IMG/VR virus record: IMGVR_UViG_3300048536_000536
Coordinates: 1-29,310 of that record
Length of the DNA stretch: 29,310 nt
Direction: 5' to 3' (one strand)
From: a virus
This document shows, piece after piece, positions 1 to 7,021 of this stretch. The position numbers and the translations under genes are program-made. A model generated the notes under the pieces. The model searched no databases, was not told the origin of the DNA, and saw only the letters and a list, made by a program, of their open reading frames with translations. Position 1 is the stretch's first letter. Each line of letters begins with the position of its first letter.

Positions 1-2247
1 TTCTCCAATTGATGAAAATATATTTGAAAATGTTTCTTTAATAGAACCAAAAGATTTTTTTATAGATTCAATAGGTCCTTTAATAGTTTCACCCAATCCT
101 TTAAATGGATTGATTCCTGAGAATACTTCAGTTAGTATATCTTTTGTTTTTGTCCAAAGATTTGTAAAGAAGGCTGCAACTGATGGAAACATTTGAAAGA
201 GTGATTCAATAAGAACTATCGGAACTGCTTTTATAGTTCGTATAATACCTATTCCAACATCTTTTAGTCCATCGAATATCATACCCATATCGAAACTTGC
301 TATACCTTTAAAGATATTCATCAAACCACCCGCAATACCCGCTACCGCTTTTATTCCATTGGCCATCATATTAATAGGAGCAACAATAAAGATAGAAAGT
401 ATTCTTCCTATGGTTTCGAGAATTTTAGAAAAACCAAATGCAGCTGAACCCTTACCAAATGCCGAACTTATAGCATCTTGTATTGTTTTGAAAGCACTAC
501 CTATACCTTTAAAGGCTGCCATTATAGGTGAGATAAATCCTTTAAATAAAGGTTTAAGACCTGAAATTAATTTCATAAAACCAGTTGCTAATGGTAATAG
601 TTGAGATGCTAAAGCCAATCCTTGTTGTTTTAATTGATTGGTCATTACTTCAGTAGCTTCAACATTTTTGTTTTCTATCTGTTGTTTTTTCAGAGCTGCT
701 TTTGCTTCTTCCTTGGTCATTTTTGAAATATCAGTACCCTTTTTCATAAGAGCATCCATAGCTTTTTGCTCTTCAGCATTTAATTTACCAAGTTTTTGTT
801 TTATCCTTTGTTGATTAATTAAATCACCAATAGGCATTCCTGCTGCTTTGGCCAATGCCTCTTGTTCATAAACATTTAACTTACTTAAATCACCTAATTT
901 ACTTGCTTGTTTAAGAACTTCTTGTTGAGCCCCAACCATATCTCCTTGAGCGGCTAAACCTCTAGCTCTACTTAGATTTAAGTTGGTACCTAAAATAGCA
1001 CTTGCTTCTAGTTCTGCATTTATACTACTTTCAAAATCTAATAAACTACCAGCAACTTGACCTGCTTGTTTTAATGAAGTACCAAATTTAGCGGCTTGTA
1101 TTGCTGCTTTCTGTAATTGAGCTGGTGTTCCTTTGAAGTACTTTGTTATTTCTTCAGAACTATCAGCCATATCCTTCAGAACTGCGTTAGGTGATACATC
1201 TGCTAACTCTGCCATTTTGGCAACATTAGTAGTCATCATCTGAGCTTGTTCTTCAGTTAATCCATTTAAGTTTTGAAATAGTTTATTAGTACCTGCAATA
1301 TTTTCCATACCAATACCCATTGATAAGGATAACTTAACTGCATTTTCAAGAGTATCAGCTGATAGTTTTTCAACACTACCAAATTCTTTAACCATTTGAC
1401 CAGCTAATTTAGCACCTTCTTCCAATGAACCAGATAGGTGCATTGTTTTCATACCAATATTAGTAGCTGTTTGTTCCAACCCATCCATTTGTCCTTTTAC
1501 AAGACCTGTTTCACTTCGGAAGGCCTTCATACCAGCTTCCATTTGTTTTAAAGCAAAGAATGCTGCTCCAAGAGCGGCAACAATAAGTAAGATTACAGCT
1601 TGTGGGCCCATAAATGCACTTACCAGCATTGAACCAGCTTTTGCTCCCGCGGCACCAAGAGCTTTCATACTACCCATACCACTTCTCAATCCAGCAGCAT
1701 AAGTTGATGTAAATTTTTTAGCGGCTTTTCCAACTTTATTCTTGAGTGCATCACCCATCTTAGTAGCCACTTTTCCAAATGAATTTCCAATTATGGGTAT
1801 ATTTGAAGTAAATCCAGTAGCTTTATCTATCAGTTCATCAAATCTTCCTTTTAAGCCTTGTGATTTTTCATCAACTCTTTCAATAGCAGCTTGTTGATTT
1901 CCATATACATCTAATAATAAGTTTTGTTGTTCTAATGATTTAATAGCAGCCGCAGTTCCTGCCTTAGTAAACTTATTACTACCTTGTTGTAATTTATGTT
2001 CACCGTTTTTAAGTTTATTTATTTCAGATTGATTACTAACAATCTTTTTTTGAATTGAAGTTGAATCGTTTAACGAATTCGCACTTTGTTGGAGGCCTTT
2101 GATGTAGTCTTTTGTAGAATCCTTTAAAGCCTTTTTTGAGTTTAGTATTTTTTGAAGTTGAGCCTGTAAAGCACCAACAGAACTCGCTGATATCTTCAAC
2201 GATTCTTGGTATTCTTTTTCTAATTTTAAATCTTCTTTACTGGCCAT
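1..2247 (-). CDS. Tail tape measure protein, carboxyl end cut by window edge
   Basis: The frame is open from an ATG at 2247 to base 1 without a stop, 749 codons, and continues beyond the left edge. The translation begins MASKEDLKLEKEYQ. The first 150 residues are charged and Gln/Lys-rich, as in a coiled coil. A strongly hydrophobic segment (about residues 213-235, with VILLIVAALGAAFFAL) follows, then a helical, Ala/Met/Gln-rich central region and further amphipathic or hydrophobic stretches near residues 560-680. That pattern, the large size and the position after the tail tube and gp26-like/small ORF pair fit a tape measure protein, which sets tail length and lies inside the tube. TAGGAA lies 8 bases upstream of the start, and the 83-aa gene stops 13 bases upstream, suggesting translational coupling. 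Family assignment is by architecture and context; no enzymatic motif was seen in the visible part. Confidence 0.8.
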   Translation of the reverse strand, partial: MASKEDLKLEKEYQESLKISASSVGALQAQLQKILNSKKALKDSTKDYIKGLQQSANSLNDSTSIQKKIVSNQSEINKLKNGEHKLQQGSNKFTKAGTAAAIKSLEQQNLLLDVYGNQQAAIERVDEKSQGLKGRFDELIDKATGFTSNIPIIGNSFGKVATKMGDALKNKVGKAAKKFTSTYAAGLRSGMGSMKALGAAGAKAGSMLVSAFMGPQAVILLIVAALGAAFFALKQMEAGMKAFRSETGLVKGQMDGLEQTATNIGMKTMHLSGSLEEGAKLAGQMVKEFGSVEKLSADTLENAVKLSLSMGIGMENIAGTNKLFQNLNGLTEEQAQMMTTNVAKMAELADVSPNAVLKDMADSSEEITKYFKGTPAQLQKAAIQAAKFGTSLKQAGQVAGSLLDFESSINAELEASAILGTNLNLSRARGLAAQGDMVGAQQEVLKQASKLGDLSKLNVYEQEALAKAAGMPIGDLINQQRIKQKLGKLNAEEQKAMDALMKKGTDISKMTKEEAKAALKKQQIENKNVEATEVMTNQLKQQGLALASQLLPLATGFMKLISGLKPLFKGFISPIMAAFKGIGSAFKTIQDAISSAFGKGSAAFGFSKILETIGRILSIFIVAPINMMANGIKAVAGIAGGLMNIFKGIASFDMGMIFDGLKDVGIGIIRTIKAVPIVLIESLFQMFPSVAAFFTNLWTKTKDILTEVFSGINPFKGLGETIKGPIESIKKSFGSIKETFSNIFSSIGE

Positions 2248-2260
2248 TTAAAAGTTCCTA

Positions 2261-2512
2261 TTACTTCATGTTTAAAATTCTTTTGTATTCTGATGGAATC
2301 TCTTCTCCATTTTGTTTCATTCTCTCTACTTCTTTTTTAAGATTATTCAAAGCATTATCTAAGTTGTTTGTTATCTTATTTAACTTTTTATCTCTTTTCA
2401 ATTGACGTGTGAGAACTTTACCAAAAATATAATCCACCAACCCTTCGTTCATGTTATGCTTTTTAGCTAAAGCACTAGAAATCTTTTTTGATTGTTTTTC
2501 TGTAAGTTTCAT
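2261..2512 (-). CDS. Small charged helical protein of unknown function upstream of tape measure
   Basis: An 83-residue protein, MKLTEKQSKKISSALAKKHN..., very rich in Lys, Asn and Glu and predicted by eye to be almost wholly helical. Residues 40-70 have heptad-like spacing of Leu/Ile (KLNKITNNLDNALNNLKKEVE). There is no signal peptide or membrane segment. The start has AAGGAA upstream (AATAAGGAATAATATTATG), and a TATTTATA element lies 24 bases before the ATG, directly after a terminator, so the gene probably opens a transcript shared with the tape measure gene 13 bases downstream. Its position between the probable tail chaperone ORFs and the tape measure suggests a tail assembly role, but that is inference. 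I do not recognise the family. Confidence 0.7.
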   Translation of the reverse strand: MKLTEKQSKKISSALAKKHNMNEGLVDYIFGKVLTRQLKRDKKLNKITNNLDNALNNLKKEVERMKQNGEEIPSEYKRILNMK

Positions 2513-2536
2513 AATATTATTCCTTATTTGTACTAC

Positions 2537-2546
2537 TATAAATATA
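2537..2546 (-). promoter_or_regulatory. Putative late promoter element for 83-aa/tape measure unit
   Basis: The minus strand reads TATATTTATA, ending 24 bases before the ATG at 2512. It sits directly downstream of the intrinsic terminator at 2550-2580, where a new transcript would need a start. The same octamer recurs before eight other genes in the window. Confidence 0.5.
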
Positions 2547-2549
2547 AGT

Positions 2550-2580
2550 CAAAAAAAAAGTGAGGAATTATTTCCTCACT
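2550..2580 (-). terminator. Intrinsic terminator after the 79-aa ORF
   Basis: On the minus strand AGTGAGGAA pairs with TTCCTCACT (2572-2580 with 2559-2567) around a four-base loop, followed at once by a run of nine T. The TAA stop of the 79-aa gene (2570-2568) begins in the loop, so the 5' arm is coding sequence. It separates the gp26-like/79-aa unit from the 83-aa/tape measure unit. Confidence 0.85.
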
Positions 2581-2807
2581 CTTACATTTGGTCCTCTAGT
2601 AGAGGAACTTGATTGTCTATTACTTTCAGCGTTTTTCTTTTCAGCTTCTTTTGCATCAACAAGTTGTTTATAGTAAAAGTTTCTGAGATGCACAGGTAAT
2701 CTATATACTCCTTCTTGAGTAAATCCATTACCATAATAACACAATTCAAAAATCTGTTTATGAAGTTGAACTGAGTAATTACTCGGAAGGCCAAAAAAAC
2801 CCGACAC
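2568..2807 (-). CDS. Small tail assembly (chaperone-like) ORF overlapping the gp26-like gene
   Basis: A 79-residue frame overlapping the last 29 bases of the 254-aa gene in another frame. The only available start is GTG at 2807, because the frame is closed by a stop at 2825-2823. The protein has an aromatic amino-terminal half (LPSNYSVQLHKQIFELCYYG) and a basic, Ser/Arg-rich tail (RGPNVRVRK). A strong AAGGAGG lies at 2832-2826, but 18 bases from the GTG, which is too far for a normal ribosome binding site. A run of seven T at 2799-2793, in the overlap, would allow a +1 (or -2) slip from the upstream frame (TTT TTT T GGC). The order long ORF, overlapping short ORF, tape measure matches the gpG/gpGT type tail chaperone arrangement known in many tailed phages. 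It could also be a separate hub-assembly protein. The real reading frame is likely; the initiation mechanism is not settled. Confidence 0.7.
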   Translation of the reverse strand: MSGFFGLPSNYSVQLHKQIFELCYYGNGFTQEGVYRLPVHLRNFYYKQLVDAKEAEKKNAESNRQSSSSTRGPNVRVRK

Positions 2808-3543
2808 CCATTGGGATGGGCTTTACCTCCTTTTCACCCGTTTCTGGATTATCAAATTCAAATTCCATGTTTACATCGGGTTGTATTTTTGAAATTTCTT
2901 TTCTAAACGCTCTTGTATCTCTAGTAAGAAACTGAGTGTTTATGAATTTGGTAATAGTTTGGGTAGATTCTTCTCCATCAATAGAAAGAATCATATATCT
3001 ATATCGTGTAGTTAATTCAGATGAAGTATCTTTTCCTGCTTTTTTGTTCAATCTACTAAGTGCTCTTACATCAGCATCTATTTTTTTCTCATCTCCATGA
3101 GTTAGTAACTTGAATTCTAATTCTTTACCAGTTGATGTTTTAAACTTATACTTATTTTCTGGTGATAGAATATCAAAATCTACTTCTTTTGTTTGTACTT
3201 TCCCCAAATCAACAGATGTTTCAATATCATCTCCATATTCATCGGTTATTTGTACAACATATTCAGGTCCATAACCTAAAATACGAGCCGCTAACATTAT
3301 AGCATTTTTATCCCCTATAAGAATGTCATCTACGTTTACCTTCTTATCTACTATAATCGACTCAAATAACTTATCAAGAACCACCCCCTTTCGTATGAGA
3401 TTCTGTGAAGCAAGAATTTCTTCTTCTTTCGCAGTCATGTATTTTATTTCTATTTCTCCAGATGATAGGGGATTATCTTCTGGATAACATTTACCTTGTG
3501 ATGGTAGTGATATCACTTCGGTAGGAAAATCGTAATTTGCCAT
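2779..3543 (-). CDS. gp26: T4 gp26-like baseplate hub / tail assembly protein (T4_baseplate family)
   Basis: A 254-residue protein starting MANYDFPTEVISLPSQGKCY. The opening SLPSxGxCYP, then 'SSGEIEIKYMTAKEEEIL' and 'NLIRKGVVLDKL' are the features by which I recognise the T4_baseplate family (T4 gp26 and relatives), which act in baseplate hub assembly. The rest is mixed alpha/beta with many Lys, Asp and Glu. The carboxyl end (PIPMGVGFFWPSE) overlaps the 79-aa ORF. No good Shine-Dalgarno is visible before the ATG (AAAATAAAGTTATATG), unlike its neighbours. A terminator and a TATTTATA element lie in the gap upstream, so it is probably the first gene of its transcript. Family confidence is good; the exact role in this phage is inferred. 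Confidence 0.75.
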   Translation of the reverse strand: MANYDFPTEVISLPSQGKCYPEDNPLSSGEIEIKYMTAKEEEILASQNLIRKGVVLDKLFESIIVDKKVNVDDILIGDKNAIMLAARILGYGPEYVVQITDEYGDDIETSVDLGKVQTKEVDFDILSPENKYKFKTSTGKELEFKLLTHGDEKKIDADVRALSRLNKKAGKDTSSELTTRYRYMILSIDGEESTQTITKFINTQFLTRDTRAFRKEISKIQPDVNMEFEFDNPETGEKEVKPIPMGVGFFWPSE

Positions 3544-3567
3544 ATAACTTTATTTTAATTGTTCGTA

Positions 3568-3575
3568 TATAAATA
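3568..3575 (-). promoter_or_regulatory. Putative late promoter element for the gp26-like gene
   Basis: The minus strand reads TATATATTTATATA around the octamer TATTTATA, 24 bases before the ATG at 3543 and just downstream of the terminator at 3607-3637. The terminator-element-gene order is the same as at 2537 and 22305. Confidence 0.5.
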
Positions 3576-3606
3576 TATAAGTTTTAAAAAATTAGAAAAT
3601 AAGGCA

Positions 3607-3637
3607 CAAAAAAAGTTCTCACTAAGAGAACTTTTTT
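3607..3637. terminator. Bidirectional intrinsic terminator after the tail tube gene
   Basis: AAAAGTTCTC (3611-3620) and GAGAACTTTT (3626-3635) form a perfect 10-bp stem with a five-base loop, extended by A/T pairs, and have a T run on both sides. It lies 26 bases past the gp19 stop on the minus strand and would end the sheath/tube transcript. Its symmetry means it could also stop readthrough from the other strand. Confidence 0.85.
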
Positions 3638-3662
3638 CTATAAAAATAATTTTGGAGGAATA

Positions 3663-4151
3663 TTAGAATTCTAGGATAGCATAATCATATGATAATGTTA
3701 ACTCGATTGAAGTTGGTTCATTTGATGACCAATCTAAACTACCGAAGTTTGCTGATTGGATAAATGCACCTTTAAGAGTCCATTGTTCAATCTTATCACC
3801 AACAGGTCCTAATAGATAACATTGGATATCTTTCTTATAGAAATCCGCATATCCATCTCTACCTGTAATTGATTCGTGAGAAGTTCTTACCCACTCCATA
3901 ACTGCCTGTGCACCTGATGGTACAATTGGGTCATAAAGTGTCATGGTAACATCAGCCCAGTCACCTTTTCCTTTAAGTTTTCTTTTAACGTTGATGTGGT
4001 CCAAGGTAACAGTTTCAAATGAAATTGTTGGTCTTGTAGCTACTTTTATAAGATATGAAGGAATACCATCTATTTCCATGATGAACCTGTTTTGCATCTT
4101 TGGTTCAAAGTTGGTATAAAACATATCATTAAATTCTAATACTTCTGCCAT
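3663..4151 (-). CDS. gp19: Tail tube protein, T4 gp19-like
   Basis: A 162-residue protein, almost the length of T4 gp19 (163 aa), beginning MAEVLEFNDMFYTNFEPKMQ. Recognisable T4-type tube features are 'NRFIMEIDGIPSYLIK' near the start, 'VKRKLKGKGDWADVTMTLYDP' in the middle and a carboxyl end of alternating beta residues (IELTLSYDYAILEF). The family polymerises as stacked hexameric rings that form the inner tail tube through which DNA passes. A Shine-Dalgarno TTAGGAG lies 9 bases before the ATG, with a TATTTATA element further upstream. The gene lies directly after the sheath gene, as in T4, and is followed by a strong terminator. Called from protein pattern, size and context. Confidence 0.93.
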   Translation of the reverse strand: MAEVLEFNDMFYTNFEPKMQNRFIMEIDGIPSYLIKVATRPTISFETVTLDHINVKRKLKGKGDWADVTMTLYDPIVPSGAQAVMEWVRTSHESITGRDGYADFYKKDIQCYLLGPVGDKIEQWTLKGAFIQSANFGSLDWSSNEPTSIELTLSYDYAILEF

Positions 4152-4176
4152 TTTGTTTTCTCCTAATTTATTCTAC

Positions 4177-4186
4177 TATAAATATA
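4177..4186 (-). promoter_or_regulatory. Putative late promoter element for tail tube gene
   Basis: TATATTTATA on the minus strand, 25 bases before the gp19 ATG, in the 57-base gap after the sheath gene. It could give the tube its own transcript in addition to readthrough from the sheath. Confidence 0.45.
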
Positions 4187-4208
4187 GTTCTTTTTTATTT
4201 TTAATTAA

Positions 4209-6566
4209 TTATGCCGAGAACGAAGCTCCAGTTGGTAAGATGTTGAAATCTAACACGATGAATTCAGCAGTTTTCGTTGGTTGTAAGAAAATCTGTCCAG
4301 CCAATATGTTTCTGTCGATTACATCAGGTGTGTTGTTTGATTCATCCATCACCACTCTAAATGCATAAAGTCCTTGTCTTTGTTGTATTCCCTCTAAATA
4401 AGGGTTTACAGTATTTAAGAATCTACCTCTTGTTTGAGCCGTATTCTGTTCAAATACTAAATATCTTGATGTAGAAGCAATGTACTTCTTAACCTTAATC
4501 ATTAATCTTCTTACATTAATTCTATCAAGTGCAGATGCTCTATCTTGTAAAGTTTTCTGTCCAAATGCAACAATACCTTCACCAGGGAAAGCAGCGATTG
4601 GATTAACTTTTCCTTCATATAGAGTATCTCGTTCCGCATGTGTTAATCTGTTTAATACAGAAACAGCACCTACGATACCACCTCTATTTAAACCTGCTGG
4701 TGCAAACCACTCAGCGGCTATTGCATCATTTCCAGCATATATTCCAGGCATCAATACTGATGGTGGAACAGATGTTAATCTATTCGTTCTTGAATCGATT
4801 GTTTTAACCCATGGGTAGTATGTACCTACATAGTTACTATCTAAGTTACCTGCCTGTTCAACAGCTTGTGATATACTATCAGTTGAAACTTGTCCAGTTC
4901 CACTATTGTAAGTTACACCTACAACATCACCGATAAAGAAAGCATCTTCTCTAGCTTCTACCATATCAACAATCTTATCAAATACATAAGAGTGATGTCT
5001 ACGAACAATACCAGGTGCTGATACTAAGTTAATATCAAAATCATCAGGGTTAGATACAGAAGCAACTGCCTTAACATATGCAACTGAACCACTTGCTGTA
5101 GAAGTTGAACAATTAAATCCTTGTGTGTTACCACTACCAAAGTTTGCTGATGAACCAGCAAGTGCTTTTTCAGTAGTTGGAGATACACCATCAAATCCAC
5201 CTTGGAATCCTAATACGAATTGTCTCTTATTAACATCCGAAGCGGCTGAACCAGTTAGTTCAAATCCAAATGCATGTGTTCCGTTATTAATATTTACGGT
5301 AGCATCGAATGCAAATACAGTATTTGCACCTGCGGTAGCACCTGTTGGTGTTGGATTTAAATAATGATTGTTATCTAGTTTAACATTGATTGTTTCTAAA
5401 TCAATACCACTATATTGTACACCATTAGATGCACTATTATCTTTTGAACCAGTTGAGAATACCACTGCTGGTACCTCAGCAGGATTTCCAGCTATAATTG
5501 GATTAATGTAAGCACCATGTCCGAATGGTCCTGCTGTTATTGGGAACGAACCTTCTGGTTTACATTCAACTCTAATATACTTAGAACGATTTACATAATC
5601 ACCATTTTCAGTTTGTTTACCATTAGTATCGATAACAACATTTCTATCACCAATTACTTTCTTAATATAGTTTGGTGATGCAGGGTCTAGGTTTACATTG
5701 TTAAATGTTTCTAAGATTACTGGTCTCTTATTTGTATCAGAGTATCCTCTAACTGCGATTGAGAATGTTGCATAATCAGTAGAATTATTTGAACCAGCTG
5801 CTTTTACACCGAATACTGAAATTTTAAATTCTTTGTTATAGTTTGAACCATCACCGATAGTATGGAATTTTACCAAATCATGTCTTTCACCAGAAATCAA
5901 CTGCGATTTTATCCAAGGAGTGGATGCATGTTGTATATCTTGACCAAAGTCTTGTGTTGGTAAAGTTTCTAAGATTACCTTAGAACCACTTGTGAAGTAG
6001 TTTGTTTGGTTGATAGCTTCATTTTCATAATAAACATATGAATAAGCACTTTTAGAACCTCTTGCATTTTCTCCAAATACATCAGATAAATCATTACCTG
6101 CACTTGGTAGTACAGATGCTGATAGTTCTCCAAATGAACCACTAATTGAGAATGCTGATGCGGAATCCGCTGCATCTATTGATGTAGTTGGGAATCCAAT
6201 ACTTTCATCTCCGTTATGTGTTGCAAATAAAGAACCAATTACTTTGATTCCTCCATCTGAACCACTAACTTTAATAGCGATTGGTGAAACATGAGAATAT
6301 CCTCCAATGTTTCCAACTCTTACGATAGTAACAGTTCCAGCTTCTCTTAAATAATTTTGTACGGTATATCCTGTATAGTAAGAACCATCAGGTGTACCGA
6401 ATATTTCTTCAAATTCCGATTGTGTACTTACAACGGTTGGTACGAAAGCAGGTCCCTTTTTTGTAGGTCCTATTATAGCTGCTCCGATTTCTCCAATCCC
6501 TTGTGCTAAGAAAGAAAGGTCATTTTCTCTCGTAAATACACCAGGTGATACAATTTTTTCTGCCAT
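4209..6566 (-). CDS. gp18: Tail sheath protein, T4 gp18-like, with enlarged middle region
   Basis: A 785-residue protein beginning MAEKIVSPGVFTRENDLSFL, the typical opening of T4-type sheath proteins, followed by 'GEIGAAIIGPTKKGPAFVPT' and 'TVTIVRVGNIGGY'. The carboxyl 250 residues hold the conserved sheath polymerisation region, with 'YAGNDAIAAEWFAPAGLNRG', 'AFPGEGIVAFGQKTLQ', 'RFLNTVNPYLEGIQQRQGLY' and 'AGQIFLQPTKTAEFIVLDF'. The sheath contracts on infection and drives the tube through the envelope. The protein is about 125 residues longer than T4 gp18 (659 aa). The extra length falls in Ser/Gly/Asn-rich central segments (about residues 110-520), which would be surface domains. AAGGAG lies upstream of the ATG, with a TATTTATA element 42 bases before it. 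The neighbouring gp19 confirms the context. Confidence 0.93.
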   Translation of the reverse strand: MAEKIVSPGVFTRENDLSFLAQGIGEIGAAIIGPTKKGPAFVPTVVSTQSEFEEIFGTPDGSYYTGYTVQNYLREAGTVTIVRVGNIGGYSHVSPIAIKVSGSDGGIKVIGSLFATHNGDESIGFPTTSIDAADSASAFSISGSFGELSASVLPSAGNDLSDVFGENARGSKSAYSYVYYENEAINQTNYFTSGSKVILETLPTQDFGQDIQHASTPWIKSQLISGERHDLVKFHTIGDGSNYNKEFKISVFGVKAAGSNNSTDYATFSIAVRGYSDTNKRPVILETFNNVNLDPASPNYIKKVIGDRNVVIDTNGKQTENGDYVNRSKYIRVECKPEGSFPITAGPFGHGAYINPIIAGNPAEVPAVVFSTGSKDNSASNGVQYSGIDLETINVKLDNNHYLNPTPTGATAGANTVFAFDATVNINNGTHAFGFELTGSAASDVNKRQFVLGFQGGFDGVSPTTEKALAGSSANFGSGNTQGFNCSTSTASGSVAYVKAVASVSNPDDFDINLVSAPGIVRRHHSYVFDKIVDMVEAREDAFFIGDVVGVTYNSGTGQVSTDSISQAVEQAGNLDSNYVGTYYPWVKTIDSRTNRLTSVPPSVLMPGIYAGNDAIAAEWFAPAGLNRGGIVGAVSVLNRLTHAERDTLYEGKVNPIAAFPGEGIVAFGQKTLQDRASALDRINVRRLMIKVKKYIASTSRYLVFEQNTAQTRGRFLNTVNPYLEGIQQRQGLYAFRVVMDESNNTPDVIDRNILAGQIFLQPTKTAEFIVLDFNILPTGASFSA

Positions 6567-6608
6567 TTTATTTTACTCCTTGTTAATTTTGTTCTGTAAA
6601 CGTACTCT

Positions 6609-6616
6609 TATAAATA
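6609..6616 (-). promoter_or_regulatory. Putative late promoter element for tail sheath gene
   Basis: The minus strand reads TTTATATTTATAAG, with the octamer TATTTATA 42 bases before the gp18 ATG and an AAGGAG ribosome binding site between them. Confidence 0.45.
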
Positions 6617-6636
6617 TAAAATACTTTTTCTAAAGA

Positions 6637-6942
6637 TTATTTTTCTTCTTCTTTAGTTTCAGTTTTTTGTTTTTCTTGTGGAGTTGGAATAAATACATTA
6701 CTCTGTGGGTCGTAATTTCCATCACCATATTTTTTATTAAGTGTTTCAAACAAGGATTGCTCTGATTGTTGTAATTGTTGATGTTTGTTAATTAAATTAG
6801 ATTCGATATTTTCGATTTCTTTAATTCTTCTATCTTTCTCAATTGTTAATTGTCCAAGTTGAGTAAATATATCAGATGCATCTTTTCTTATCTGTGCAAT
6901 CTGTGAAACTTCTTCTTTTGTAAACTTAATTTCTTTTGCCAT
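6637..6942 (-). CDS. Small coiled-coil protein of unknown function upstream of sheath
   Basis: A 101-residue protein, MAKEIKFTKEEVSQIAQIRK.... Residues 8-70 are helical, with hydrophobic residues at heptad spacing (IAQIRKDASDIFTQLGQLTI, IKEIENIESNLINKHQQL), so a coiled coil is likely. The tail beyond residue 75 is polar, low in complexity and ends in Lys/Glu (QKTETKEEEK). No catalytic motif, signal peptide or membrane segment is visible. No strong Shine-Dalgarno is seen (AATTAAACACAAAACAATG), but a TATTTATA element lies 37 bases upstream. Its place between the Hint-domain protein and the sheath suggests a virion or assembly factor. I do not recognise the family. Confidence 0.7.
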   Translation of the reverse strand: MAKEIKFTKEEVSQIAQIRKDASDIFTQLGQLTIEKDRRIKEIENIESNLINKHQQLQQSEQSLFETLNKKYGDGNYDPQSNVFIPTPQEKQKTETKEEEK

Positions 6943-6979
6943 TGTTTTGTGTTTAATTGACTATTGTTTTTTGTATATA

Positions 6980-6987
6980 TATAAATA
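6980..6987 (-). promoter_or_regulatory. Putative late promoter element for the 101-aa gene
   Basis: The minus strand reads ATATATTTATATATA; the octamer TATTTATA ends 37 bases before the ATG at 6942. The surrounding sequence is very AT-rich, so this copy is less distinctive than the others. Confidence 0.4.
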
Positions 6988-6990
6988 TAT

Positions 6991-7020
6991 CGTTTTTTAC
7001 AAAACGTAAATTTAATTTAC
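6991..7020. other. Two adjoining small inverted repeats in the gap after the Hint-domain gene
   Basis: CGTTTT (6991-6996) pairs with AAAACG (7001-7006), and GTAAATT (7006-7012) pairs with AATTTAC (7014-7020). They lie directly after the stop of the 456-aa gene. Without a clean T run after a GC-rich stem they are weak terminators at best; they may be an mRNA end structure. Confidence 0.3.
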
Positions 7021-7021
7021 A

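Noticed and set aside
2582-2794. 70-aa minus-strand ORF in another frame within the 79-aa ORF
   Set aside because: It overlaps almost fully with the 79-aa frame, which fits the chaperone-type arrangement; it has no motif or ribosome site.
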